From Pseudomonadales bacterium (GTDB taxonomy: Bacteria > Pseudomonadota > Gammaproteobacteria > Pseudomonadales > Azotimanducaceae), in assembly GCA_022825925.1 (NCBI GenBank), contig JAJDVW010000022.1, positions 124,001-188,000 on the forward strand: DNA of 64,000 nt. The letters run 5' to 3'. The notes beneath the pieces are model-generated. The model saw nothing but the letters and a program-made list of their open reading frames with translations, was not told the DNA's origin and did not search any database. How positions within the stretch are numbered: the stretch's first letter is position 1; each line of letters opens with the position of its first letter. Shown here one piece after another: positions 40,319 through 52,547 of the stretch. The translations under genes were made by a program, and so were the position numbers.

Positions 40319-42511
40319 TCAATCGAATGTGTATTCCAACGTCACACCTACCGAACGCCGATCCCAGCGGTACAACAAACTGCCGGCAGAAATCGCAGCA
40401 GGACCTTCATCGTCGGTGAGGTTCCTGCCCCAAAGCGTTGCCCGCCAGTTCTGGTTGGCGAGTGCAAGGCGCAGGCTCAAATCAGAAACGACGGGGGAGG
40501 TCAGCGGTGTGCTGAAGTCTGACTGGCCGTCACGGCGAAAATAGGATGCGCTGGCGTACGCAGTCCAGTCGCCCATCACCGGCCACTCATAGTCGACACC
40601 GATGCGAAAATCCCATTCCGGCACGTTCGGCAATTGATTGCCATCCTCGAGACCCTGCAGCAACGCATCGGCAGCGGCGTCGATCGCCTCGACCTTGGTG
40701 CTGCTTGCCGAACCGATCATGGACAGCGATAAACCCTCAACGGGCGTATTCCATTGCAGCAACAGCTCGGCGCCGGTGGCTTTGACTTCTTCGATGCCGA
40801 TTCGCACGACGCTACCGGCGAGCGTACCGCTAAACTGATAGTCCTCGTAGTCGGCCAGATACAGGCTGGGTTCCATGAGCAGACTGTCATCGAGAAGACT
40901 GAAGCGGCCACCCACCTCATAACTCCAAACGGTAGATTCGGGCACCGTCACGTCCAAGGCTATGCCGAGCGCATCCACGGCCGCTACAACGCCCGGTGCG
41001 TTGAACGTGCCGCTGCGGAATCCGCGGCCGATATTCAGGAAGAACATGGTCTCATCGGACGGCGTGATGCGCAGATTGAATCTGGGACTGACCAGACTGA
41101 ATCGCTCATCGACATCGACGTTTTGTAGTGGAATCACGAAGCCACCCACCGCGAACGTCGAGATGATATCCTTGTCGCGGTCGTCACGGAAATAGCGCAA
41201 ACCGATCAGCGGTGTGATCAAGCCGTCCATGAACGAACGCGAGACCTCACCGAACCAGGCCATCTGCGTACTCTCGGTTACGATTTCATCCGTTGCCGTG
41301 CCGGCAAAGGCCGGTGGCTCCAGATAGTCGAGCACGCTAGAGTTTGGATGCTCGCCTCGGGTGTAACTGACGCCGGTGATCCAGTCCCACTCTCCGTCGC
41401 CATTGGAAGTCAGGCGCAGTTCCTGATTAAACGTCTTGACGTCGTCACGATCGGCGATGTAGCTAACGAGAAAGTTGCCCAAGTTGGGATCAAAGAAGGA
41501 AAAGCCACTACTATGCAAGTACTCATAGGTCATATAGCTGCTGCTGCTGGTCAGCGTGGCGAAGTGGGCGTCCCACTCGATATTGAGGCCGTACAGGTCC
41601 AGTTCGGTATCCGTGCCGGACTCGATGCCGCCTGAGGCCCCCAGCAGTGGCGGATCGACGCTCGCATAGGTGCCGCGGAATGCACCTTCGTCAAGATCAC
41701 GGCGCTGAATGAGCCCGGTGACGCTCAGTTCATCGGATGGCTGCCACAGCAGCTTAAGGCGCGCGTACCAGCGATCGTCTTCGTCCAAATCACTGCCCGG
41801 TAAATCAATGCCCTCGGCCAGGCCTGGATCGCGCGAGGCACCGGCGGTCAGGCTCGCCGCCAAAGTACCTTCAATCAACGGCACACTGATGCTGGCATCG
41901 TAAATTTGGCCGTCGCCGCCCTTGTGCATGCGCGAAGCGCCGGCGCGCGCGCGTGCGCGAAACTGTTCAAGGTCGGGCTGGGCAGTGGTGATCAATATTG
42001 TGCCGCCCTGGGCGCCTTGGCCGTATAGGGTGCCCTGGGGCCCGCGCAGGACCTGAATGGATTCCAGGTCGAAGACCTCGGTGTCTGGGCCAAACGGTAA
42101 ATCGACGATGTAGTGCGGCATGCCATCGATATAGAAGCCAACGGCGCTGTCATTGGTCCTGACGGCACCGGTACCCCGGACGTTATAGCGGCGAGTGGAC
42201 GCGACGCCGGTCGGCAGCGATACGCCGGGAATCAGCTGCACGATCTGAGCCAGATTCTGCACGCCGGAGCCTTCCAGCTCCTCGCCCGACAGATACTGAA
42301 TGGACTGCGCGACATCCATGAGGCCTTCTTCACGCTTGCTGGCAGTGACGACGATCTCTTCAACTATCCCAGGCTGTATTTGTCCGTCCTCGGCATAGGC
42401 GACACCCGTGCCGAACAATGCCAGGCCAATCGCCACTCCGGCCACACGGGTACACCAGGCCTGGATCCAATACAAAGTCGAGCAAGAGACGGATGACTTG
42501 CGTAGTTTCAT
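40319..42511 (-). CDS. TonB-dependent receptor
   Basis: EEIVVTASKREEGLMDVAQSIQYLSGEEL; YNVRGTGAVRTNDSAVGFYIDGMP; LESIQVLRGPQGTLYGQGAQGGTI; C-terminal RRSVGVTLEYTFD. Confidence 0.94.
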   Translation of the reverse strand: MKLRKSSVSCSTLYWIQAWCTRVAGVAIGLALFGTGVAYAEDGQIQPGIVEEIVVTASKREEGLMDVAQSIQYLSGEELEGSGVQNLAQIVQLIPGVSLPTGVASTRRYNVRGTGAVRTNDSAVGFYIDGMPHYIVDLPFGPDTEVFDLESIQVLRGPQGTLYGQGAQGGTILITTAQPDLEQFRARARAGASRMHKGGDGQIYDASISVPLIEGTLAASLTAGASRDPGLAEGIDLPGSDLDEDDRWYARLKLLWQPSDELSVTGLIQRRDLDEGAFRGTYASVDPPLLGASGGIESGTDTELDLYGLNIEWDAHFATLTSSSSYMTYEYLHSSGFSFFDPNLGNFLVSYIADRDDVKTFNQELRLTSNGDGEWDWITGVSYTRGEHPNSSVLDYLEPPAFAGTATDEIVTESTQMAWFGEVSRSFMDGLITPLIGLRYFRDDRDKDIISTFAVGGFVIPLQNVDVDERFSLVSPRFNLRITPSDETMFFLNIGRGFRSGTFNAPGVVAAVDALGIALDVTVPESTVWSYEVGGRFSLLDDSLLMEPSLYLADYEDYQFSGTLAGSVVRIGIEEVKATGAELLLQWNTPVEGLSLSMIGSASSTKVEAIDAAADALLQGLEDGNQLPNVPEWDFRIGVDYEWPVMGDWTAYASASYFRRDGQSDFSTPLTSPVVSDLSLRLALANQNWRATLWGRNLTDDEGPAAISAGSLLYRWDRRSVGVTLEYTFD

Positions 42512-42801
42512 CTTGTGTTCTCCCCAATTCCAACGTACTGCAAAAGTTGCAGCTTTCGATGCATCGTGACGGCGGGCACCGGCGGTAGCGCCCCGTCGAT
42601 GGGCGCGCCGGCGACGTTCTCTTCGACATGGCCGTGGGCCTGGCACCACCTGAGCGGCGGCGTCCGTCGACCGTCACACGCGGTATTGTGCGCTACATCC
42701 AAATTCTTGTCTAGATACGGTGTCTCGCTATCAAATGGACAAAAAACAAGTACTTATAGGTATTTTTCGGGTCATGATGAGAAGGCATGGAACGTGGGGA
42801 A

Positions 42802-42888
42802 TGGTGCCTGGGGAGAGACTCGAACTCTCACAGGGTCGCCCCTACCAGATTTTGAGTCTGGCGCGTCTACCAATTTCGCCACCCAGGC
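42802..42888 (-). tRNA. tRNA-Leu (CAA), CCA encoded
   Basis: gcctgggtggcgaaattggtagacgcgccagactcaaaatctggtaggggcgaccctgtgagagttcgagtctctccccaggcacca; anticodon loop ctCAAaa, long variable arm, TTCGAGTC. Confidence 0.95.
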
Positions 42889-43042
42889 AGGCGGCGGCAT
42901 CCGGGATGCCGTGCGGGCGCACGCCCGCTCCGGATATTGTATCCGCGTTCGCGCCCGGACGAACTCGGGACGGCGGGGCGCCGCCGGTTCGGCGCATGCC
43001 TGTATAGTTGCGTCACGCGTCCCCCGTTGGTCGGTCAAGCCA

Positions 43043-45517
<2,475 letters not shown>

Positions 45518-45538
45518 CGGCCACGGCCCGAACGCCTG

Positions 45539-47443
45539 ATGGCTGAGCGCGGGATCCTCGGCGAGAACCTGTTCGGCACCCGCGAGTCGACGCGCGGACC
45601 GATCAACCGCTACCCCCTCTGGCGCTACCTGCTCATCCTGCTGGTCGTCGCGCTCGGCTTCCTGTACGCCGCGCCGAACCTGTTCCCGCCGGACTACGCG
45701 CTGCAGATCTCGCCGGACGGCAGCGACCGCCCCGTGGACGAGGTGTTCCTGGGGGACGCCGTCGCGGCCCTTGAGGTTGCGGGCGTCGATGTCGTCGGCA
45801 GCGAACTCATGCCCCGCGGGGCGCTCATCCGGGTCGGGTCCAACGAGGACCAGTTGCGCGGCCGGGCGGTGCTCGATGCGGCGCTGAACCCCACGGGAGA
45901 GGTGCGGGCGTTCGTCATCGCCCTCAACCTCGCCTCCACCACGCCCGCCTGGCTCGAGTCCATCGGCGGCAAGCCCATGGCGAAGGGTCTGGACCTGTCG
46001 GGCGGCATCCACTTCGTCCTCGAGGTGGACATCGACAGCGCGATCGGGAAGCGCCTGGACGACGAGGCGGAAAACGTGCGGGTGCGTCTGCGCGAGGAGC
46101 GCATCCGCTACGTGCGCACCGGGGACATGGTCGCCGGCAACGCGATCCGCCTGGCGTTCGCGGACGCGCCGCAGCGCGACCGGGCGCTGGCGGTGCTCGC
46201 GGAAGACTATCCGCAGCCCAACTACACGATCGGCCCCGGGGAAGTCGCGGGCCGCCCGGGGCTCGCCATCGAGATCGACCAGGCGCAGATCGACGAGATC
46301 GAGGACTACGCCATCAACCAGAACATGGTGAGCCTGCGCAACCGCGTGGACGAGATCGGCGTGTCGGAACCCCTGGTGCAGCGGCTCGGCAGCAACCGCA
46401 TCGTCGTGGACCTGCCGGGCGTGCAGGACGCCTCCGCCGCGAAGCGCATCCTCGACAAGTTCGCCAATCTCGAGTTCCACCTGCTCGCGATGCCCGACGA
46501 CCGGCCGTCGGAGATCGAGGAGATGGTCTACGAGGGCCGGGTGCGGCGGCTGCAGAAGACGATCATCGTGACCGGGGACCGGGTGACGAATGCCCAACAG
46601 GGATACGACCCGCAGACCTCGCTGCCACAGGTGAACATCACCCTCGACAGCATCGGGGGCGAACGGATGCACGACTTCACGGCGCCCAACGTGGGGCACT
46701 CGATGGCGATCGTGTTCATCGAACAGCAGCAGGTGAAGCAGGCGGACGGTTCGGTGGACCTGCGGGACACCCGGCGCCTGATCAGCGTCGCCACCATCCA
46801 GGCGGCGCTCGGCTACAGTTTCCGGATCACGGGGCTTTCCGCCCGCGAGGCCCAGGAGCTGGCGCTGCTCCTGCGCGCGGGCGCGCTGGCGGCGCCGATG
46901 CGCATCGTCGAGGAGCGGACCGTGGGGGCCTCCCTCGGCGAGGAGAACATCGAACGGGGCATGTACGCGGTGGGCGCCGGCTTCCTCCTGGTGCTGATCT
47001 TCATGCCCATCTACTACAAGGTGTTCGGGCTGATCGCGGATGCGGCCCTGACGCTCAACCTCATCATCCTCGTGGCCGTGATGTCGATCCTCGGCGCGAC
47101 GCTGACGTTGCCGGGCATCGCGGGGATCGTGCTCACGGTGGGCATGGCCGTCGACGCCAACGTGCTGATCTTCTCCCGCATCCGGGAGGAGCAGGCGCGC
47201 TCGCCGCCGCAGCGCGCCATCCAGGCGGGGTACGACCGCGCCTTCCTGACGATTCTCGACGCCAACGTGACGACGCTGTTCGTGGCGCTGATCCTGCTGT
47301 CGATCGGCAGCGGGCCGGTGGCCGGCTTCGCCGTGACGCTGGCCATCGGCATCGTGACGTCGATGTTCACGGCGATCATGGGATCGCGGGCGGTCGTCAA
47401 CCTCATCTACGGCGGCCGCCGGGTCGAGGCCCTGGCGATCTGA
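45539..47443 (+). CDS. secD: Protein translocase subunit SecD
   Basis: GLDLSGGIHFVLEVD; RIVVDLPGVQD; ANVLIFSRIREE. Confidence 0.97.
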   Translation: MAERGILGENLFGTRESTRGPINRYPLWRYLLILLVVALGFLYAAPNLFPPDYALQISPDGSDRPVDEVFLGDAVAALEVAGVDVVGSELMPRGALIRVGSNEDQLRGRAVLDAALNPTGEVRAFVIALNLASTTPAWLESIGGKPMAKGLDLSGGIHFVLEVDIDSAIGKRLDDEAENVRVRLREERIRYVRTGDMVAGNAIRLAFADAPQRDRALAVLAEDYPQPNYTIGPGEVAGRPGLAIEIDQAQIDEIEDYAINQNMVSLRNRVDEIGVSEPLVQRLGSNRIVVDLPGVQDASAAKRILDKFANLEFHLLAMPDDRPSEIEEMVYEGRVRRLQKTIIVTGDRVTNAQQGYDPQTSLPQVNITLDSIGGERMHDFTAPNVGHSMAIVFIEQQQVKQADGSVDLRDTRRLISVATIQAALGYSFRITGLSAREAQELALLLRAGALAAPMRIVEERTVGASLGEENIERGMYAVGAGFLLVLIFMPIYYKVFGLIADAALTLNLIILVAVMSILGATLTLPGIAGIVLTVGMAVDANVLIFSRIREEQARSPPQRAIQAGYDRAFLTILDANVTTLFVALILLSIGSGPVAGFAVTLAIGIVTSMFTAIMGSRAVVNLIYGGRRVEALAI

Positions 47444-47459
47444 GGCGGGAACAGGGGAC

Positions 47460-48374
47460 ATGAAGACTCCGAACTTCGATTTCATGGGTGCGCGGACGAT
47501 CGCGACCGCCGTCTCTGCCGTGCTGATCGCCGTGTCGATCGGCACCATCGCCTTCGCCGGCCTGAACCAGGGGCTCGACTTCACGGGCGGGGCGCTCGTC
47601 GAGGTCGGCTTCGACGGCGCGGCGGACCTGCCGGCCGTCCGCGAGCACCTCGACGCGAGCGGCTTCGGGAACGCCGTGGTGCAGAACTTCGGGGCGGAGA
47701 CGGAGGTGCTCATCCGCGTGCCGCCGGTCGCGGACACGGACCAGTCCACCATCGGCGACGAGATCCTCGAGGCCCTCCGGAGCGCCTGGCCGGGGGTGGC
47801 GCCCCGGCGTTCGGAAGTGGTCGGGCCGACGGTCGGCGAGGAGCTGACCGAGCAGGGCGGCATCGCCATGCTGGTGGCGCTCTTCGTCGTGATGGTCTAC
47901 ATCATGTTCCGGTTCACGGGGAAGTTCGCGATCGGGGCGGTGACGGCCCTGGTGCACGACGTCATAGTCACGCTTGGCGCGTTCGCGGTGTTCCGGTGGA
48001 CCTTCAACCTGGCGGAGCTCGCGGCCGTGCTGGCCGTGATCGGGTACTCGCTGAACGACACGATCGTCGTGTCGGACCGTATCCGGGAGAACTTCCGGAT
48101 CGTGCGGCGCGGCAAACCGATCGAGATCATCAACCGGTCGCTCAACGAGATGCTCGGACGCACGCTGGTCACTTCGTTGACCACGCTGCTGGTGCTGATC
48201 GCGCTCCTGGCGGCCGGCGGCGAGCAGATCCGCGGCTTCGCGACGGCGTTGACCATCGGCGTCGTGGTCGGGACCTACTCCTCCATCTACGTCGCGGCAA
48301 ACATGCTCCTCGCCCTCGGCGTGACGAAGGAGGACCTGATGCTGCCGGAGAAGGAAGCGGCGGACACGTCCTGA
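47460..48374 (+). CDS. secF: Protein translocase subunit SecF
   Basis: NQGLDFTGGALVEVGF; VVGPTVGEELTEQG; GYSLNDTIVVSDRIREN. Confidence 0.97.
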   Translation: MKTPNFDFMGARTIATAVSAVLIAVSIGTIAFAGLNQGLDFTGGALVEVGFDGAADLPAVREHLDASGFGNAVVQNFGAETEVLIRVPPVADTDQSTIGDEILEALRSAWPGVAPRRSEVVGPTVGEELTEQGGIAMLVALFVVMVYIMFRFTGKFAIGAVTALVHDVIVTLGAFAVFRWTFNLAELAAVLAVIGYSLNDTIVVSDRIRENFRIVRRGKPIEIINRSLNEMLGRTLVTSLTTLLVLIALLAAGGEQIRGFATALTIGVVVGTYSSIYVAANMLLALGVTKEDLMLPEKEAADTS

Positions 48375-48392
48375 CCGGGCCGGCGCTCCGGC

Positions 48393-48803
48393 TCACAGGC
48401 ACAGCGTGACGCCGGCGGCGCGGCCGGCCTCCGCGAGCTTCCGATCGAGGGTCGCCAGCGGCAGGCCGCGCCGTGTTGCGAGTTCGAGATACGTGGCGTC
48501 GTAGACGGTCAGCGCGTAACGGTTGGCCATCGGCAGCACCCGCTCCAGTACGGCCGACAGGTCGACGGGATCGATCTCGATGGGCAGCGCCTCGAGTTGC
48601 CGGCGGAGCTTCGGCCACGCTTCGACCGCAACGCGTCCGCGCCTCGTTGCGGCCAGCAGGGCGTTTGCCAACTCGGCCGGCCAGAGGGCCGGGGCCACGG
48701 CGGGCGCTTCCGTCAGCGAGTCCCGGAGGGCGTCCGCGCCAGCGTGTGCTTCGTCCGCGAACAGCCAGGCCATGGACACCGAGCAGTCCAGCACGAAGGC
48801 CAT
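48393..48803 (-). CDS. PIN-domain (VapC-type) toxin
   Basis: MAFVLDCSVSMAWLFADE; RYALTVYDATYLELATRRGLPLATLDRKL. Confidence 0.88.
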   Translation of the reverse strand: MAFVLDCSVSMAWLFADEAHAGADALRDSLTEAPAVAPALWPAELANALLAATRRGRVAVEAWPKLRRQLEALPIEIDPVDLSAVLERVLPMANRYALTVYDATYLELATRRGLPLATLDRKLAEAGRAAGVTLCL

Positions 48804-49045
48804 CAGTACCTGCGGCCCTCCTCGATCAGGTCGCGGACGGAGAGGTCCCCCAGAGTGTGGCGCCGCTGGAAGGCCCTCAGACCCTCGATGGCTGCCAGCA
48901 CCGTTTCCGAATCCGCCTTGCGCACGGGGATGAGTTCCGCCACCGGATGGCCGTGCTTCGTGATCACGAAGCTGGCCCCGTTGCGGACCTGCTCCAGTAA
49001 CTTGGGCAGGTGGGTCTTGGCCTCGAAGGCGCCTACCTGATTCAT
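48803..49045 (-). CDS. Phd/YefM-type antitoxin
   Basis: MNQVGAFEAKTHLPKLLEQVRNGASFVITKHGHPVAELIPV; abuts the toxin. Confidence 0.88.
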   Translation of the reverse strand: MNQVGAFEAKTHLPKLLEQVRNGASFVITKHGHPVAELIPVRKADSETVLAAIEGLRAFQRRHTLGDLSVRDLIEEGRRY

Positions 49046-49065
49046 GGGAGAGTTCAGACCAGATT

Positions 49066-49077
49066 CAGACTAGTCTG
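49066..49077. promoter_or_regulatory. 12-bp perfect palindrome, candidate TA operator
   Basis: cagactagtctg upstream of the antitoxin ATG at 49045. Confidence 0.45.
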
Positions 49078-49178
49078 TATCGACCGCGTTTACGCGTCAA
49101 GCAGTCGCGGCCTTTGTGTCGCGGCCTTTGGTGGCTTGGTACGCGGTCGGTGGGTCATCGGGGCAGGCGGACACCGCG

Positions 49179-49997
49179 CTACCCGCGCGCCAGCAGCTCG
49201 TCTCCGCTCTCGCGGACCGCCCCCCGCAGCGTCTTCATGAGCTGCCGGAACACCGTGGGGTTCGCGGCGACCAGGTTGCCGGTCTCCATGAAGCGGTCGC
49301 CGCCGGCGATGTCGGCGACGAAGCCGCCGGCCTCCCGCACGATCACGGTCGGCGCCGCCATGTCCCAGGGCTGCAGCCCGACCTGGAAGAAGGCGTCCGT
49401 GCGCCCCGCAGCCACGTAGGCGAGGTCGAGGGCGGCGGCGCCCATGGCACGGACCGAACGGCAGCCGCCGCGGCAGGCGCGCAGCATCTCGGTGTAGCTC
49501 GCCAGGTGGCGCTCCAGTTGTGCGTAGGGGATGCCGGTGGACACGATGGCGCGCTCGAGGGCGCGGGTGTTGGTGACGCGGATGCGCGCGTCGTTCATGC
49601 GGGCGCCCGCCCCGCGGGTCGCGGAGAACTCCTCGTTGTGCACCGGGTCGACGACGACGCCGTGCTCGAGGACGGCGCCCTTGCGCACGGCGATCGCGAT
49701 GCAGAAATGGGGGATGCCGGCCAGGAAGTTGGTGGTGCCGTCGAGGGGGTCGATGATCCAGGTGTACTCGGCGTCGGGACGCGCGGCGCCGCGCTCTTCG
49801 CCGAGTACGCCATGGTCCGGATAGGCGCGCATGATGGTGTCCACGATGGCGTCTTCGGCGGCGCGGTCGATCTCGGAGACGAAGTCGTTCTTCGCCTTTT
49901 CCTCGACGCGCAGGCTCCCGGCCCGGTCCATGGCGCGCACCACGATCCGGCCGGCCCGCCGCGCCGCGCGCAACGCGATGTTGACCATGGGGTGCAT
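49179..49997 (-). CDS. suhB: Inositol monophosphatase family protein
   Basis: MHPMVNIALRAARRAGRIV; GEERG; WIIDPLDGTTNFLAGIPHFCIAIAV; QPWDMAAPTVIVREAGG. Confidence 0.95.
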   Translation of the reverse strand: MHPMVNIALRAARRAGRIVVRAMDRAGSLRVEEKAKNDFVSEIDRAAEDAIVDTIMRAYPDHGVLGEERGAARPDAEYTWIIDPLDGTTNFLAGIPHFCIAIAVRKGAVLEHGVVVDPVHNEEFSATRGAGARMNDARIRVTNTRALERAIVSTGIPYAQLERHLASYTEMLRACRGGCRSVRAMGAAALDLAYVAAGRTDAFFQVGLQPWDMAAPTVIVREAGGFVADIAGGDRFMETGNLVAANPTVFRQLMKTLRGAVRESGDELLARG

Positions 49998-50078
49998 GCG
50001 GCGGGGGCGTTCCCGGGGGCACAGGGGGGATAGGACGCTATGCTATCACCGTCCTTTCACGACGAGACGGTCAAACAG

Positions 50079-50819
50079 ATGGGCGAGGTCCGGATCGTGC
50101 TGGTCGAACCCAGCCATCCCGGGAACATCGGCGGCGCGGCGCGCGCCATGAAGACGATGGGTCTCGACGCGCTCTACCTCGTGCGCCCGGGCCGGTTCCC
50201 GGACCCGCAGGCGGACTGGAGGGCGTCGCAGGCGGTGGACGTCGTGGCGGCCGCGGCAGTCGTCGACACCATCGACGACGCGATCGGCGACTGCGCGCTC
50301 GCGATCGGGACCAGCACCCGAGAGCGCCGCATTCCCTGGCCGCAGGCCAATGCGGAGGAGGTCGCCGCGAAGATCGTCGCCGGCGGCTACGAGCAGCCGG
50401 TCGCGATCCTCTTCGGGCGCGAGACGAGCGGGCTCAGCAACGAGGAACTGCAGCGCTGCCACCTGCACCTGACGATCCCCGCGAACCCGGCGTACCCGTC
50501 CCTGAACCTGGCGATGGCCGTGCAGGTGGTGTGCTACGAACTCTTCAAGGCGCGCGGGGCCGCCTCCGCGCCCCTGCCGTCCGATCGCCGGCATGCCACG
50601 GTCACGGAACTCGAGGCGTTCTTCGCGCATCTCGAGACGGCGTTGCTGCGCGTGGGCTTCCTCAATCCCAAGGCGCCGCGGCAGGTGATGACCCGCATGC
50701 GGCGCCTGTTCGGGCGCGTGGGTCTCGACGAGACGGAACTCGGCATGCTGCGGGGCATGCTGTCGCACATCGAGTCGGTCGCGAAGCGACCGGACGCCAA
50801 CGCGCGTCGACTGGAATGA
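50079..50819 (+). CDS. trmJ: tRNA (cytidine/uridine-2'-O-)-methyltransferase
   Basis: VRIVLVEPSHPGNIGGAARAMKTMGL; ILFGRETSGLSNEELQRCHLHLTIPANPAYPSLNLAMAVQVVCYEL. Confidence 0.95.
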   Translation: MGEVRIVLVEPSHPGNIGGAARAMKTMGLDALYLVRPGRFPDPQADWRASQAVDVVAAAAVVDTIDDAIGDCALAIGTSTRERRIPWPQANAEEVAAKIVAGGYEQPVAILFGRETSGLSNEELQRCHLHLTIPANPAYPSLNLAMAVQVVCYELFKARGAASAPLPSDRRHATVTELEAFFAHLETALLRVGFLNPKAPRQVMTRMRRLFGRVGLDETELGMLRGMLSHIESVAKRPDANARRLE

Positions 50820-51284
50820 ACGTTGGAATAGTAGCCAATGGCGGGAACGACGCCGCTCCCGACCCTAGATGTCGGTTGGCTTGCGTCGAGAAGCTCGAAT
50901 GGCTGAAGGACGAGGGGACCGTTGCCGTGGACGACAAACTACTCGTCTTCGACGAGTACGGGAAGCACCTGAACTTGGGGGGACAGCCGGGCGTCGGCGA
51001 TGCGTTTGAAGCACATCCACGACGAACAGTGCAGAGAAGACAAGGTGAGGAGATTCGTGATTACGCCGTCGGACGACGAGGGAAGGGGATTCGACGAGCT
51101 CCCGGAGAACTCCTTCGATCCTTCCGACCGGAAGTTCCTGGCGGTAGCCGTGGTGGCCAATGCCGTAGTAGTCAACGCCGTCGACGGTGACTGGGGAGAG
51201 GCGCGGCGGTTGATGGACGAGCTCGAGGTAAAGGTGAAGGAACTCTGTCCGCACCTTCCGCAGATTCGGGCGTCGACCCAATAG
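50816..51284 (+). pseudogene. PIN-like nuclease family gene, one frameshift at about 51.0 kb
   Basis: CVEKLEWLKDEGTVAVDDKLLVFDEYGKHLNLGGQPGVGDAF in one frame; KHIHDEQCREDKVRRFVITPSDDEGRGFDELPENSFDPSDRKFLAVAVVANAVVVNAVDGDW in the next; one missing base joins them. Confidence 0.6.
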
Positions 51285-51303
51285 ATGGGGCAGCGTCCGA
51301 GCG

Positions 51304-51975
51304 TTGCGATCGCGTTTCGTGAACCCGAGATACCCGAGAACGCGCTATTGGTCCCACTCGCCCACCGTCGGCAGCGGGGATCTTGTGCATGCCGACCCGG
51401 AGCGTTTCGTGGGGCAACCTGTCGTGGCCACGGAGAAGCTGGACGGCGGCAACACGCTCCTGCATCGGGGGAAGGTCTACGCCCGCAGCGTCTACTCGCC
51501 CTCGGAAGGGAAATGGATGGCCATGGTCAAGAAACACCATGCCTGGAAGGTCCGCGAGCCCGACGTGTACCTCTACGGAGAGGACATCTACGGGGTGCAC
51601 AGCATCGAGTACGACCCGGTTGGGGAGGGAGAGACCTTCTACGCCTTCGCGCTCCGGGATGGCGAGGGCGCGTTTGCGTCGTTCGGGGATCTCGAGGCCT
51701 ACGCTGCGTCGAAGAACATTCCGGTCGTCCCCGTGCTGTACCACGGACGTTTCGCCTCCATCGGGGAGATTCGGGCCTTCATGGAGACCGCGCACCGAGA
51801 ACCGTCGGCGCTCGGGGGCGCTCGGGAGGGGATCGTCCTGCGGCTGGCCAGAGGGTTTCCGGCCTCGGAGTTCGCGAGCAATGTCTGCAAGAGCGTTCGA
51901 GAGGGTCACGTGCAGAGCGAGGAACACTGGACCCGGGACTGGCGCCCGTGCCGTATCGCGGCCCCGCGGTCGTGA
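51304..51975 (+). CDS. RNA ligase family protein (covalent nucleotidyltransferase)
   Basis: VVATEKLDGGNTLLHRGKVYARS (motif I KxDG); YLYGEDIYGVHSIEY (motif III); REGIVLRLA (motif IV); NVCKSVREGHV (motif V); start codon uncertain (TTG 51304 or GTG 51319). Confidence 0.85.
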   Translation: MRSRFVNPRYPRTRYWSHSPTVGSGDLVHADPERFVGQPVVATEKLDGGNTLLHRGKVYARSVYSPSEGKWMAMVKKHHAWKVREPDVYLYGEDIYGVHSIEYDPVGEGETFYAFALRDGEGAFASFGDLEAYAASKNIPVVPVLYHGRFASIGEIRAFMETAHREPSALGGAREGIVLRLARGFPASEFASNVCKSVREGHVQSEEHWTRDWRPCRIAAPRS

Positions 51976-52069
51976 AGCCGCTGGCCCGATAAGCCGGGGC
52001 CTCCGACTGGAACGGACACCGTCGCTATTGCATACTCTCGGCCGGTTCTCGCGGCGCGGGTCGTGGATC

Positions 52070-52531
52070 ATGCGGCTGACAACCAAGGGCCGTTACGCGG
52101 TGACGGCAGTGCTCGATCTGGCGCTGCACGGCGAGCGGGGCCCCGTGCCCCTGTCGGACATCTCCCGGCGCCAGGGCATCTCCCGACCCTACCTCGAACA
52201 GTTGTTCGGCAAGCTGAAACAGGAAGGCTACATCGACAGCGTGCGGGGGCCCGGGGGCGGATACCGGCTGGACTGCGCCTTGGACGACCTGAGCGTCTCC
52301 GACATCGTCTGCGCGGTGGGGGAGGGCGTGGACGCCACCCGTTGCGGAGGTACCGGCGACTGCCAGGACGGCGAGATCTGTTTGACGCACGAACTCTGGG
52401 CCGACCTGTCGCAGCAGATCGACCTCTTTCTCAAACGCATCACGTTCGCGTCGCTGGTGGCGCGCCGCGACGTGGCCCATGTGGCGAGACGGCAGGACGA
52501 CGGCAACCTGATCGACTCGCGCATGCTGTGA
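52070..52531 (+). CDS. iscR: Rrf2 family regulator IscR
   Basis: [58 protein letters not shown] cysteine motif. Confidence 0.94.
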   Translation: MRLTTKGRYAVTAVLDLALHGERGPVPLSDISRRQGISRPYLEQLFGKLKQEGYIDSVRGPGGGYRLDCALDDLSVSDIVCAVGEGVDATRCGGTGDCQDGEICLTHELWADLSQQIDLFLKRITFASLVARRDVAHVARRQDDGNLIDSRML

Positions 52532-52547
52532 CTCCCGTCGGGACCAC

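Noticed and set aside
42720-43038. Small ORFs around the tRNA (42720..43007 + and 42772..43038 -)
   Set aside because: They overlap tRNA-Leu and have no protein-like features
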